A stretch of 12,675 bases of DNA, from NCBI GenBank assembly GCA_000310025.1, contig FN649746.1, forward strand, positions 1,474,329 to 1,487,003, given 5' to 3'. Each line of letters opens with the position of its first letter. Position 1 is the stretch's first letter. Position numbers and translations under genes: made by a program. The notes below the pieces were generated by a model that worked only from the letters and a program-made list of their open reading frames with translations, was not told where the DNA came from and ran no database searches. This document shows positions 1 through 6,933 of the stretch, piece after piece. This DNA is from Ectocarpus siliculosus. Taxonomy: Eukaryota > Sar > Phaeophyceae > Ectocarpales > Ectocarpaceae.

Positions 1-197
1 ATTTTTTTTTGGACGGGTTTCAGGATGTGGTTTGAAAGGGCCCCGCTGGGTAGGGGGGGAAAGGGGGGGGGGGGGGGGGGGGGGGTCGCTAGTTTGGACA
101 CTCGCCATACTCGTTTTTCACAACTGCAGTACCAACGTGTCGATACGGCGCTCCCTTCCAGCGGCACCGCGTTATGTGCGGTAGCACGGGGCCCTGT

Positions 198-492
198 ATA
201 ACGCCGGTTGTCCGAAATAAAGGCCGGTGCAATCGCTCGGCACAGATGGAATATTCACGTTGTCTCACACAGTAGTGGTGCAGCTATAATGCCGTACGTT
301 AGGTGCCAGCCTCTTGAACCGGCATTGCTGAAGAGAATGAAATAACTTCCACATTCCATCCATCTGTGCCAGCCGATTTCACCAGCAACATAGCGGGCAA
401 CCGGCAGTATTCAAGAGTATTGAGACAATTTTACATATGCCATGTGTGCCCAGACGATTTCACCGGCATTATACACGGCAAACCGGCACAAT
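198..492. repeat. Three-copy ~52-bp repeat, one copy inverted
   Basis: Copy 1 (198-251, plus orientation) is an imperfect reverse complement of copy 2 (352-411). Both share a core built of GCCGGTTG, a CCGGTG.AATCG segment and GGCACAGATGG. Copy 3 (441-492) is a direct repeat of copy 2, 80 bp further on, with a shared CGATTTCACC core. Copies 1 and 2 would form stem arms around a spacer of about 100 nt. This may be a decayed MITE or a dispersed repeat. No target duplication was identified. Confidence 0.55.
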
Positions 493-719
493 ACCACCCC
501 ACGGCACTACTGTACGCGTCCTCAACATCGGCCCCCTCCTGTACAATGGACCATGAACGCGGGAAGAGACCCTTACTTGAGCCGATGTCGGCGACCGTCG
601 TCCCTGCCGACAAGCAGCTTGTCGTCGCGGCAGAAGCAACCGAGAGCGTCCCCGCCGCCGTCACCAGAGTCGCCAGCAGCGCGGGCGTGTTGCCGCCGAA
701 GCGGAGGCTGCTGCCGTGG

Positions 720-1092
720 CGACGGAGGCGACGAAAGGCGGCGAGCGAGTGCAGCGAGAAACGATGACAGCAGATTAATGATAGCTGAGGTGTTTTGGAC
801 GGTGTCAATACGGACGGATGAACGGAGACAGCAAAAAGGCGGGGCCCGAGTGCAGCAAGAAACGGTGTACGGCGTAGCACTTGATTGACACGTTTGTTGT
901 TTGAGGGTACCATTTACGGACGGGGGTGGCAAAAGGCGCCGCCGCCGGAGTGCAGCAAGGACGAACGGCATTGCACTTGAAAGACACATTTTCTGAGACC
1001 TCCGCTGAGAGCGGACGGAGATAGATAAGACAAAAGGCGTCGCCAGAGTGCAGGAAGAAACGGTAACCAGCTGTTGATCGACACATTGTTCG
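720..1092. repeat. Degenerate ~100-bp tandem repeat, about 4 copies
   Basis: The phrase AAAAGGCG...GAGTGCAG(C/G)AAGAAACG recurs near 733, 834, 930 and 1031. It is followed in the later copies by a TTGA.(A/C)GACAC(A/G)TT segment. Spacing is close to 100 bp and divergence is high. The minus-strand open frames here reflect the repeat and give Cys/Ser-rich repetitive peptides. I regard it as non-coding. Confidence 0.55.
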
Positions 1093-1206
1093 TCGCGTTC
1101 GTACCTGTCACTGCACAACTCGTCCTCCTCCACCTCGGTGCTGACTGCTACTTTAAGGGGGGAAGATAATCAGCGAACCGGGGAACAAGCAACGGGTCTG
1201 CACGCC

Positions 1207-1339
1207 TCAACAGGCTTGGCTGCTTGCATTCATGAAAACCCTGGGCGTTTTGGGATCAACACCGTCATGGTACAGAGCACGTGCGTTTTGGCATACAACA
1301 AGAAGCCAACTCTTGGACGGTCCCGAGCTCTCCCAACAC
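1207..1339 (-). CDS. Possible terminal exon of the short-exon gene
   Basis: The first base completes the codon split by exon 1527-1463 (AG + G = Arg). The frame then stays open for 43 codons to a TGA at 1209-1207. The peptide begins CWESSGPSKSWLLVVC and includes ALYHDGVDPKTPRVF. The acceptor is ...GTCCTTGAG on the minus strand, with a T/G-rich tract upstream. If correct, this exon supplies the C-terminus of the protein. A donor at CCCAGG/GTTTTC could instead end the exon earlier. The function is not recognised. The opposite strand has a longer open frame (1138-1557), but it is composition-biased and has no supporting signals. Confidence 0.4.
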
Positions 1340-1462
1340 CTCAAGGACACTTACAACACCAACAGCCAGGCACACGCGCACACACTAGTTCCTGCTCAAC
1401 ACGAAGTCGCCTTCGCGATGCAGACCCGCCTTTCACATACACCGCTCTTCACGAAAACGCAC

Positions 1463-1527
1463 CTAAAATAGCCAAGGGCGAAGGAGGCGGTGGTGTCCGC
1501 GGCGTGGGTATACAGCTTTTCGAAGCC
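1463..1527 (-). CDS. Internal exon, short-exon gene
   Basis: The 65-nt exon reads GFEKLYTHAADTTASFALGY F, then two bases of a split codon. The acceptor is strong: a pyrimidine-rich CACCTCTTTGCTCTTGTGG stretch runs up to AACAG. The donor is TTTTAG/GTGCGT. The exon starts in phase 0, matching the phase-0 donor of the exon at 2282-2166, and ends with two bases carried over, matching the start of 1339-1207. The amino-acid composition is that of a normal globular protein. Together with the preceding exon it gives a segment of aromatic and basic residues, but I do not recognise a family. Confidence 0.55.
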
Positions 1528-1646
1528 CTGTTCATTGCCACAAGAGCAAAGAGGTGACACGGGGAATTAGTTCAGCCGAACAAAACTTCAGGGATGCATA
1601 CTCACTATTCACCAACCGCACCGCGGTGAGCTTTTTTTTTTTTTTT

Positions 1647-1805
1647 ACGTGGCCACGGTGCCGTGCCGTGCGGTGCAGTCTTTGTTTTCTCGACATTGGA
1701 TGGTGCGGTTCGGTTCCGTTTTCTTCGAAATGTGACGGTGGGGAGCGGTGCGGTTAAAACCGGCGTGGTGCGGTTAAGCCGTCCACCGCACCGCACCGTG
1801 AACGT
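1647..1805. mobile_element. GGTGC-rich inverted-repeat element (MITE-like)
   Basis: The left end, ACGTGGCCACGGTGCCGTGC at 1647, and the right end, CACCGCACCGCACCGTGAACGT up to 1805, are imperfect inverted repeats. ACGT occurs at both outer edges and could be a short target duplication. The interior repeats GGTGCGGTT several times (around 1700, 1746 and 1767). No coding capacity is seen. It would lie in the intron between exons 2282-2166 and 1527-1463. The class is uncertain; it could be hAT-like by subterminal repeats, or simply a GC-rich minisatellite. Confidence 0.4.
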
Positions 1806-1965
1806 CCCCGCAAAACATTTGGAGCAAACCAATGGGGTGGGTGCATGCATGCGTCTACTGCGACTCGCGCCGCCTGTCGACACCGATGCGCATGCCGATG
1901 CCAGGAGCGCGGATGCGCGGGAACCTCGCGGTGCACTCCCTCCCCCCCCCCGATAAACTATGTCT

Positions 1966-2165
1966 TTGTCGCTCGTTGTGCCGTCCTTACCTTGGTCAAC
2001 ACCCCCCCGAAAAAGCTGCCCGCACACGAGAGAAAACAACGCGTTCTTTGCCGTCCGTTGTGCCTTCCTTCCCTTGGCCAACCCCCCCCCCCTCCCGCCG
2101 AAAAGCTGCATGCACACACGCGAGAGAAAAAGCGAACTCGTTGCCGTTCGTTGTGTCTCCCTTAC
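1966..2165 (-). repeat. ~85-92-bp tandem repeat with splice-like ends
   Basis: Three partial units lie directly downstream (minus strand) of the donor of exon 2282-2166. Each unit contains a donor-like TTGACCAAG/GTAAGG (altered to GGCCAAG/GGAAGG in the middle unit), a GCACAACG(G/A)(A/G)CGGCAA segment, a TTTTCTCTCG(T/C)GTG tract and a GCAG acceptor-like end followed by CTTTTCGG. The repeat therefore looks like a duplicated exon end plus the start of the intron, with an acceptor in every unit. The units are 25-31 nt between the acceptor-like and donor-like points, so they could behave as micro-exons or decoys. Confidence 0.55.
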
Positions 2166-2282
2166 CTTGGTCAACAACCCTCGGGAGAACACGCGGCCGG
2201 CGGAGGTCTTGGTGAAAAAGTTCTTGACGGCCTCCGTCGAGTCAGGCCGATGCTGCTGCTGCTGCTGTTGCTGCTGCTCCAC
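2166..2282 (-). CDS. Internal exon with poly-Gln tract, short-exon gene
   Basis: The exon is 117 nt (39 codons), phase 0 at both ends. It begins VEQQQQQQQQHRPDSTEAV and continues KNFFTKTSAGRVFSRGLLTK. The acceptor is ...GTGCCGCTTCAG, and the donor AAG/GTAAGG is close to consensus. The CAG tract (plus-strand CTG/TTG repeat at about 2250-2279) encodes eight glutamines. The exon is followed on its intron side by the tandem array at 1966-2165, which seems to have copied its last bases and donor. It joins in frame to 3250-3146 upstream and 1527-1463 downstream. The function is unknown. Confidence 0.6.
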
Positions 2283-2354
2283 CTGAAGCGGCACCCAGAC
2301 ACGAACATGCACGTGTGCAGCAGACAACAAACACCAAAATTTCGTCGTTTGAGT

Positions 2355-2380
2355 GGCGGTGGTGGTGGTGGTGGTGGTGA
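2355..2380. repeat. (GGT)n microsatellite
   Basis: About eight GGT triplets follow one GGC. The tract lies in the inferred intron upstream of exon 2282-2166 and no role is apparent. Confidence 0.85.
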
Positions 2381-2613
2381 TATCGTAATGTTGTCGGTGT
2401 GCGGGTATCGTCCCTTGCCATTGCCCTCACCCCACACACACCACGCAGAAGTAAGTACCAACGAATCGATACTAAACTAAACCGTCCGTGCGGGAGGAAG
2501 CAACGCACCGACTGCCACCTTAGTAAGTTGTAGTAGTAGTTGTTGTTGTTGTCTTGACATTAATAACCGTTCCGGTCTCCGCTCAGTACTTTCTAACGTG
2601 GGTATGTACTGGC

Positions 2614-2667
2614 CCAACTGACGCGGACACCTTCCGTGGTCCAACTGACGCGGACGCCTTCCGTGGT
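2614..2667. repeat. 27-bp tandem duplication, two copies
   Basis: The units at 2614-2640 and 2641-2667 differ at a single base (GGACACC versus GGACGCC). On the minus strand the 27 bp stay open, giving a nine-residue repeat around TTEGVRVSW. This falls in an unresolved minus-strand segment (about 2600-2860), where further small exons are possible: an ATAG acceptor near 2862 and a GCAG/GTGCTC donor near 2773. I could not place these in the main chain with confidence. Confidence 0.8.
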
Positions 2668-2900
2668 CACAAAACCAACTGCCCCCACAAAAAACGCCCT
2701 TTCTCTGCCGTATTTGGAGAGAGAGAGAGATCATTCCACGCCTGTGATAGTCGTGCTCTCGAGCACCTGCTCGCGACAAGGCACGCCGGAGCCTCGAAAA
2801 CGCCTCCCATGTGAAAACATCATCGCTATCGTCGACACCACAAATGGTAGCTATACCCCGAAGAGAAAACACACACACATAGTCTGTTTTCAATCGCATC

Positions 2901-2939
2901 GAGACTGACGAATTTTCATTGGTCAGCCGGATAGCGCGG
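2901..2939 (+). repeat. Third, partial copy of the 4.5-kb dispersed repeat
   Basis: GAGACTGACG, then TTTTCATTGGTCAGCCGG and ATAGCGCGG, match the core of the two copies at 4487-4542 and 4614-4669. They do not extend into the GCGCGGACT lead of those copies. The copy lies about 1.6 kb from the others, in the intron between exons 3250-3146 and 2282-2166. Confidence 0.6.
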
Positions 2940-3145
2940 GGTAGTGAACACTCCCTTCTCGGTACTATTCCGATTCATTTGACAAGATCCTTCACGGGGT
3001 GATCAACTCCCCCCCCCCCATCTCCAGTACATGTTTGGTTTCAAGTCTGCGCATTCTCCTACGAAACAAAAAGGGGTGGGTGTCGATCTACGCACTCTCC
3101 TATACGAAAAAGCACGGGGTGGGACAGAGAGAGTCGCGCGAGCAC

Positions 3146-3250
3146 CTTGATCTCCGTTGTAAGAGGTTCCGCATCGTCCGCAGAGGCTTGGACGGGCACG
3201 ATGTATCCCGGGAGAGGGTGCTCGGCGACAACATCCTCGGCGTTGGTTAC
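3146..3250 (-). CDS. Internal exon, short-exon gene
   Basis: The exon is 105 nt (35 codons), phase 0 at both ends. It opens VTNAEDVVAEHPLPGYIVPV and ends EPLTTEIK. The acceptor GAGAGCAG is preceded by a very long pyrimidine tract on the minus strand. The donor is AAG/GTGCTC. Reading through that donor stays open for a further 26 codons or so, so a later donor is possible. The acidic, Ala/Val-rich composition is typical of coding sequence, and the plus-strand frame here (2999-3268) is its shadow. The family is not recognised. Confidence 0.6.
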
Positions 3251-3500
3251 CTGCTCTCAGTGTGGTAGTTCAGAGGGAAAAGGGGCGGGCGGGGGGGGGG
3301 GGGGGGGGGCATCCAAGACTTGAGTGGGAGGAAACACAGAGAGAGCGAACGGGGGAGAAGGAGAGAGAGACAGAGAGATAGAAATATAGAGCGATAGAAA
3401 TATTGAGAGAAGGGAGGGAGTGAGAGGGGCCGGAGTGAGAGAGAGGGGGAGAGAGAGAAAAAAGGCACAACGAAAACGAGCACTCCTCTCGCCAAGAGAA
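3251..3500. repeat. Strand-asymmetric polypurine/polypyrimidine tract
   Basis: On the plus strand this is a poly-G block (about 3286-3309) followed by roughly 170 bases dominated by GA and GGA steps. On the minus strand it is an almost unbroken pyrimidine tract leading towards the acceptor at 3250. It makes up most of the intron between exons 3704-3627 and 3250-3146. Confidence 0.8.
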
Positions 3501-3626
3501 AAATGATGTGGCAACCCTTGACCGTTGCTTCCGACCTGTGGGCTAGCTCGCCTACTCTCTACCCACAAACATGGCGGGAAAGTTTCAAACACAGCAGCAC
3601 GGGCTTGCTGTCAAAGCTCCCTGCAC

Positions 3627-3704
3627 CCTTTGTTGGGCGATTGGGCATAGATCTAGGCCACGGTGACGAGAAATCTCTTTCCACGAACTTAATAACAATG
3701 TCTC
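3627..3704 (-). CDS. Internal exon, short-exon gene
   Basis: The exon is 78 nt (26 codons), phase 0 at both ends, reading ETLLLSSWKEISRHRGLDLC then PIAQQR. The acceptor is a T-rich TTTTTTTGTTGTCACATC tract ending GGTAG. The donor is AGG/GTGCAG, a weak but acceptable context. It joins the phase-0 end of exon 4234-4185 and the phase-0 start of 3250-3146. A second minus frame is also open for about 47 codons (starting DIVIKFVERDF), so the frame choice rests on phase with the neighbours. No family is recognised. Confidence 0.5.
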
Positions 3705-4184
3705 CTACCAAGATGTGACAACAAAAAAAAGTCTACGTTACGCAGTTTGGCGTTTTATCCTCCACGCTTGCAAAAATACGTTGCTCTACGCATTTGACGG
3801 AGCATGTCTCGATCTGTCGCCACCCAAATTCACGAAAACACAAGAGCACTTGCAACGAGTCCCCGTCGCCTATCATGGAAACCAAGATATAGATCGGCTG
3901 CGGCGAGCCATTTTTGAAAAAAAAAATCCTCTGACACTACTACTGCTGTGCGCGCATGTGCAAGTTTTCCGCCCATCATGCGCGTGTAAACGAAGGAATG
4001 TTTTTCTATTGTGTGAGTCTTATCTCATGGGCAACCCCGAGTTAAGTCTGCGGCGAGACGTTTTTTTTTTTTAACGAAAAACAACACGAACAATAGCGGA
4101 AGATCCTGGGCACATGCGCAATGAAGTCCGGGCGTTACATGGTGACCACGAATCCGTGACTCCTACGGCTTCGGGGTATCGCAC

Positions 4185-4234
4185 CTGGTTGTCCTCGGAG
4201 GCACGGGCGTTCAGGAGTTCGGGGGCGTAGAGCC
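4185..4234 (-). CDS. Internal exon, short-exon gene
   Basis: The 50-nt exon begins with two bases that complete a codon split after exon 5266-5208 (A + GG = Arg). It then reads LYAPELLNARASEDNQ and ends at a CAG/GTGCGA donor in phase 0. The acceptor is strong: eleven or so T residues, then GTCGTCGGCGCAG. Reading past the donor stays open for about 35 codons, so a longer exon ending elsewhere is possible. It contributes an Ala/Glu/Asn-rich helix-like segment. The plus strand has no competing frame. Confidence 0.55.
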
Positions 4235-4486
4235 CTGCGCCGACGACAAAAAAAAAAAGGTAGATAGGCCAGAAAAAACAACAGGTGTGAGAAAAAGGGC
4301 TATGGGATTCTATGGTAGGGGGTGATCATATCTCCAGCTGTAGCAGAAATCAAGGCACACGCACATTTGGCAAACGAGGAAATGCATACATACGCAAAAA
4401 CGCAAAACACACGAACACATAGCCTACCTAGCCTGTCTCCCTTGGCGCCCTCTAACTGGCCTACCGAATAAGCGCAAAAATATTTT

Positions 4487-4669
4487 CAGCGCGGACTGAG
4501 ACTTGCGTCGTTTTTCAGCGGTCAGCCGGTTAGCGCGGTCGATGCTACGTAATAATAATAAAAAACACACACAACGCACACAGTTATTGGCATTTAGAAG
4601 TGTTTTGTGTTTCCAGCGCGGACTGAGACTGGCGTCGTTTTTCATTGGTCAACCGGTTAGCGCGGTCGA
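4487..4669 (+). repeat. 56-bp direct repeat, two copies 127 bp apart
   Basis: Copy 1 (4487-4542) and copy 2 (4614-4669) share CAGCGCGGACTGAGACT, GCGTCGTTTTTCA and CCGGTTAGCGCGGTCGA, with about four mismatches. A shorter relative is at 2901-2939. Two of the three copies contain ATTGGTCA, a reversed CCAAT-box-like word. The GGTTAGCGCGGTCGA part also resembles the D-arm/A-box portion of a tRNA, so a tRNA-derived SINE fragment is possible. No complete tRNA fold was found. Confidence 0.6.
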
Positions 4670-5207
4670 CACCTCTACGGCGAACTCATGCTGACCCCAA
4701 ATCATGGGAAAGAGTTGACGCTGAGGCGGGAATCGAGTCTCGATACGCACATGAACAAGGAAAAAAATGGCAAACGATTACCCGAGTGCCCAACACATTG
4801 CCTGTGCACACAACCAGTAGAGATGGATTTATTGCGCTACGTCAACAAAGTATCACAAAAATTTATGATGCAAGTAGGTTTTGGGGCAGAGGTGCACGAC
4901 GACCGCTATTCTCAGCGAGTGTCAACAGCCTGCTTGGAAGGCTATTGTAAGACTTCCTCTCTTGTTACCGTACACAGCTTCTTGCATGCCCCCTGATCGA
5001 ACCACTCGCGGTCAGGCTACTGCCATAACGACAGTCAATCGTCTCAGAAAGCGTCCTGTCGTTTCGGAGCCAGCCGCGTGTGCTCTAAGGGCGCAAGTCC
5101 GGAGGACGCAATAGAACATGCTTAGTCTTGTATGGGGCTGTTTTTTTTATCAAGACAAAACTAGCATTTTTCTAAGACAATTAACGATTTTTCGTACAAC
5201 AACTCAC
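4670..5207. other. Intronic stretch without a supported gene
   Basis: Two overlapping plus-strand frames (4645-4950 and 4688-4996) run through the second copy of the dispersed repeat and neither has splice or family support. The 5130-5205 part is A/T-rich, with T runs. On the minus strand the stretch sits in the inferred intron between exons 5266-5208 and 4234-4185. Confidence 0.4.
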
Positions 5208-5266
5208 TCTTGTTCTGGTGGGGAGCGGGGACGATGACGGTGAGGGCCTCGCTAGGGGATGCTATC
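5208..5266 (-). CDS. Internal exon with strong splice sites, short-exon gene
   Basis: This is one of the clearest exons. The acceptor follows a C-run plus CTGGTCTGTCGTCTCAG, and the donor is AAGA/GTGAGT. The 59 nt read, after one base, IASPSEALTVIVPAPHQNK with one base carried over in phase 1, matching the start of 4234-4185. An alternative acceptor four bases downstream (GGATAG, start at 5262) would change the incoming phase so that exon 6061-5917 joins. With the 5266 start, exon 7282-7191 joins instead (GA + G = Glu). Which is used cannot be decided by eye. Product unknown. Confidence 0.6.
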
Positions 5267-5389
5267 CTGAGACGACAGACCAGTTCCGTGGGTAGAAACC
5301 GGGGGAAGGGGGGGGGGGGGGAGGTCACCGGTGGAGGAGGGGGGAGATTATGAGAGGGGAGGGGGCGGCCAAACGACAGGTAGATGTAC

Positions 5390-5610
5390 TAGGATTGACT
5401 TGCAATGGATGCATGGTGTGGTGAATATACGATGACACGAAGCTGTCCGTATGGTATTTCTACCGTAGGCTCTCGTAAAGGAGCATATTTTCCATTTAGC
5501 GGTATCTCCCCTGCGATGAATAAATTCGTATAGCCGGGGTACACATAAGATGACACCAATTACCGGTATCTCTGCGGTTCGTCTCCGCGTAAGCAGCATA
5601 CACACATAGC
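5390..5610 (-). repeat. Degenerate ~50-60-bp repeat with open frames
   Basis: On the minus strand the phrase GA(G/A)ATACC recurs at roughly 50-60-bp steps, each time followed by a similar 3' segment (GTGTCATC...TGTA/GTATA). Translations show AEIPVIGV, GEIPLNGKYAPLREP and VEIPYGQLRVIV, the first in a different frame from the other two. A 56-codon frame covers the last two units and ends at a TAG near 5392. This could be a decayed coding repeat or a minisatellite, and it does not fit the phases of the flanking exons. Confidence 0.4.
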
Positions 5611-5916
5611 GCCCGCACTCAAGAACCTCTACTTTCGGCCAAGGCTGCGGTTCTTAGTTCTTGTGGGCTACCACATGGCCGCCATATAGGTTTTAGAGTA
5701 GCGGTTTCTAACCGGGCTCAAAATGGTTTCTTCTCGAGTTCCTAGCTTCTAGTTGTTTCGACGTTCACGTTCTTAACTGCTAAGCTCTGACGTGCGGGCG
5801 ATATATGTATACGGCGATGACACAGCCCCTGCGGGGCTACCATGTGTTTTTGAGCCCTTGTGTCCGACGAACCCCCACTTAATTGAGGCCGTCGATACGA
5901 TGACCGGGGCTGCTAC

Positions 5917-6061
5917 CCATCATGTCCCCCCCCCGCAGCGCCGAAACGGGCTGGGACTGCTGTTGCTGCTGCTGCAGCATCATGATGTTGTTGTTGCCGT
6001 TCATCCGGAGCTGGGCGATGATCGCCGTAAGCCACGCAGCGACTCCGGCCAACATCTTTTC
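5917..6061 (-). CDS. Internal exon with poly-Gln tract, short-exon gene
   Basis: After an AACTCAGTCCAG acceptor the frame reads EKMLAGVAAWLTAIIAQLRM, then a NGNNN stretch, six glutamines and SQPVSALRGG. The CAG tract on the minus strand (about 5957-5974) is in frame. The first part would form an amphipathic or hydrophobic helix. The proposed donor is ATGG/GTAGCA, phase 1, which joins the alternative start of the next exon at 5262. A second acceptor (CTCAG, start at 6066) is equally usable. Coding appearance is strong, but exact ends are uncertain. Confidence 0.45.
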
Positions 6062-6341
6062 CTGGACTGAGTTGGGTGCTATCTTATCGTGGAGAAAACG
6101 TATATTTTTGAAACAGCGACAAGAGGCTTTTTGTTTAGGTTCGGTCGGGGGGGCGGGGGGGGTGTATACTAGCTATGCATCGGTGGCGGGGAACTGGATT
6201 CTACTAATAAGCATATCGATAGGCGTTTACGAATGACAGATAGACGGGCGCAAAAACGTGTGCCTCCGATTGTGAGTGCCGATCGATGCGCAACACTTGC
6301 GGTGAGCACAAGGTACCTCCCTGTTTTTCTAGAAAACGCAC

Positions 6342-6647
6342 ATGAACAAAAAAAATACTGTACCCGTGCCCTGTTTTGTGGGTCTTGGTCTTGCTATCGT
6401 GGTACTCTTTTTTGTTTTTGTTAAGGCAGCCCTACAGTATACTATGTATAAGCTGTCCGGGAACGACAACAGTCCTAAAAGTATGGTGTCCCCGTTCGCG
6501 GAACCTGATGAACTCGTCACGCTCAAGCCACACCCGTACATATTCTCTCGAGTCTTATTGGCTGCTCTTGATGGCGTCATGAGGGGTCTGTCGTGGGGTG
6601 TCATGAGGCGTCTCACGAGGTGCTCACGCAATGTCCAAATTGTGTGA
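6342..6647 (+). CDS. Putative small single-pass membrane protein
   Basis: This is an uninterrupted 101-codon frame starting MNKKNTVPVPC and ending at TGA. Residues about 11-31 (CFVGLGLAIVVLFFVFVKAAL) form a convincing hydrophobic segment. The rest is hydrophilic, with a basic C-terminus (MRRLTRCSRN). ATG is preceded by an A-rich context. A mirror-image frame on the minus strand (6329-6631) is almost as long, so chance opening is possible. It lies within the inferred intron between minus-strand exons 7282-7191 and 6061-5917, just upstream of the MITE. No homologue is recognised. It could equally be a remnant of an inserted element. Confidence 0.3.
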   Translation: MNKKNTVPVPCFVGLGLAIVVLFFVFVKAALQYTMYKLSGNDNSPKSMVSPFAEPDELVTLKPHPYIFSRVLLAALDGVMRGLSWGVMRRLTRCSRNVQIV

Positions 6648-6686
6648 ATGGTGCTCTACGTATCATAAAGGAGACAAGTACCCGTA

Positions 6687-6893
6687 ATTGTGTGTGTTAT
6701 CGCACCCCGGTGTTAGCGTTTTTCTACAGCGTATTTCTCCACAGCTAGGAGGGTGCGAACATCAACCGATACCTTTCCGGAAAGCCCTCGACGAGATGTT
6801 TCCAAAACCACCCTTTTCGGAGGTATTGCCTCCCTGGTTGTGGAGAAATACGCTGTAGAAAACGCTAACACGGGGTGCGATAACACGCACAAT
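6687..6893. mobile_element. 207-bp MITE with long TIRs and TA target duplication
   Basis: The left end ATTGTGTGTGTTATCGCACC and the right end GGTGCGATAACACGCACAAT are inverted repeats. They extend about 46 bp, through TGTTAGCG, TTTCTACAGCG and TATTTCTCCACA, with only a few mismatches or single-base indels. TA flanks both ends (6685-6686 and 6894-6895), and the outer CCG/CGG is also mirrored. The interior of about 110 bp has no coding frame of interest. Length, long TIRs and TA duplication fit a non-autonomous Tc1/mariner-like (Stowaway-type) element. High TIR identity suggests recent insertion. Confidence 0.8.
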
Positions 6894-6933
6894 TACCGTA
6901 TCGAGTACGGACGGTTGTTGAAGTCAAACGTTT

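Larger units (their letters stand above)
1..1206. other. Repeat-rich stretch with no convincing gene
   Basis: The stretch opens with T and G homopolymers (a poly-G run near 65-85), followed by an inverted/direct repeat family at 198-492 and a degenerate tandem array at about 720-1092. Open frames exist on both strands, but their translations are low-complexity or follow the repeat period, and no phase-compatible exon chain was found. If the minus-strand gene ends at 1207, this is its downstream flank. Confidence 0.5.

Noticed and set aside
573-1133. 186-codon minus-strand frame
   Set aside because: It follows the ~100-bp degenerate tandem repeat and gives a repetitive Cys/Ser/Arg-rich peptide.
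1138-1557. 139-codon plus-strand frame
   Set aside because: It is the shadow of minus-strand exons 1527-1463 and 1339-1207, which have splice sites and matching phases. The plus translation has no recognisable feature.
1605-2330. One continuous 241-codon minus-strand protein
   Set aside because: Only the first part (2282-2166) looks like an exon. The rest reads through a GTAAGG donor into tandem repeats and poly-Lys at a T run.
1845-2480. 211-codon plus-strand frame
   Set aside because: It crosses poly-C runs, the tandem array and a CTG tract read as poly-Leu. The opposite strand carries a better exon.
2999-3268. 89-codon plus-strand frame
   Set aside because: It is the mirror of minus-strand exon 3250-3146 and begins in a C homopolymer.
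4614-4770. A tRNA gene at the second repeat copy
   Set aside because: There is an A-box-like word and a weak B-box-like GAATCGAGTCT about 90 nt apart, but no acceptor stem or cloverleaf could be built.
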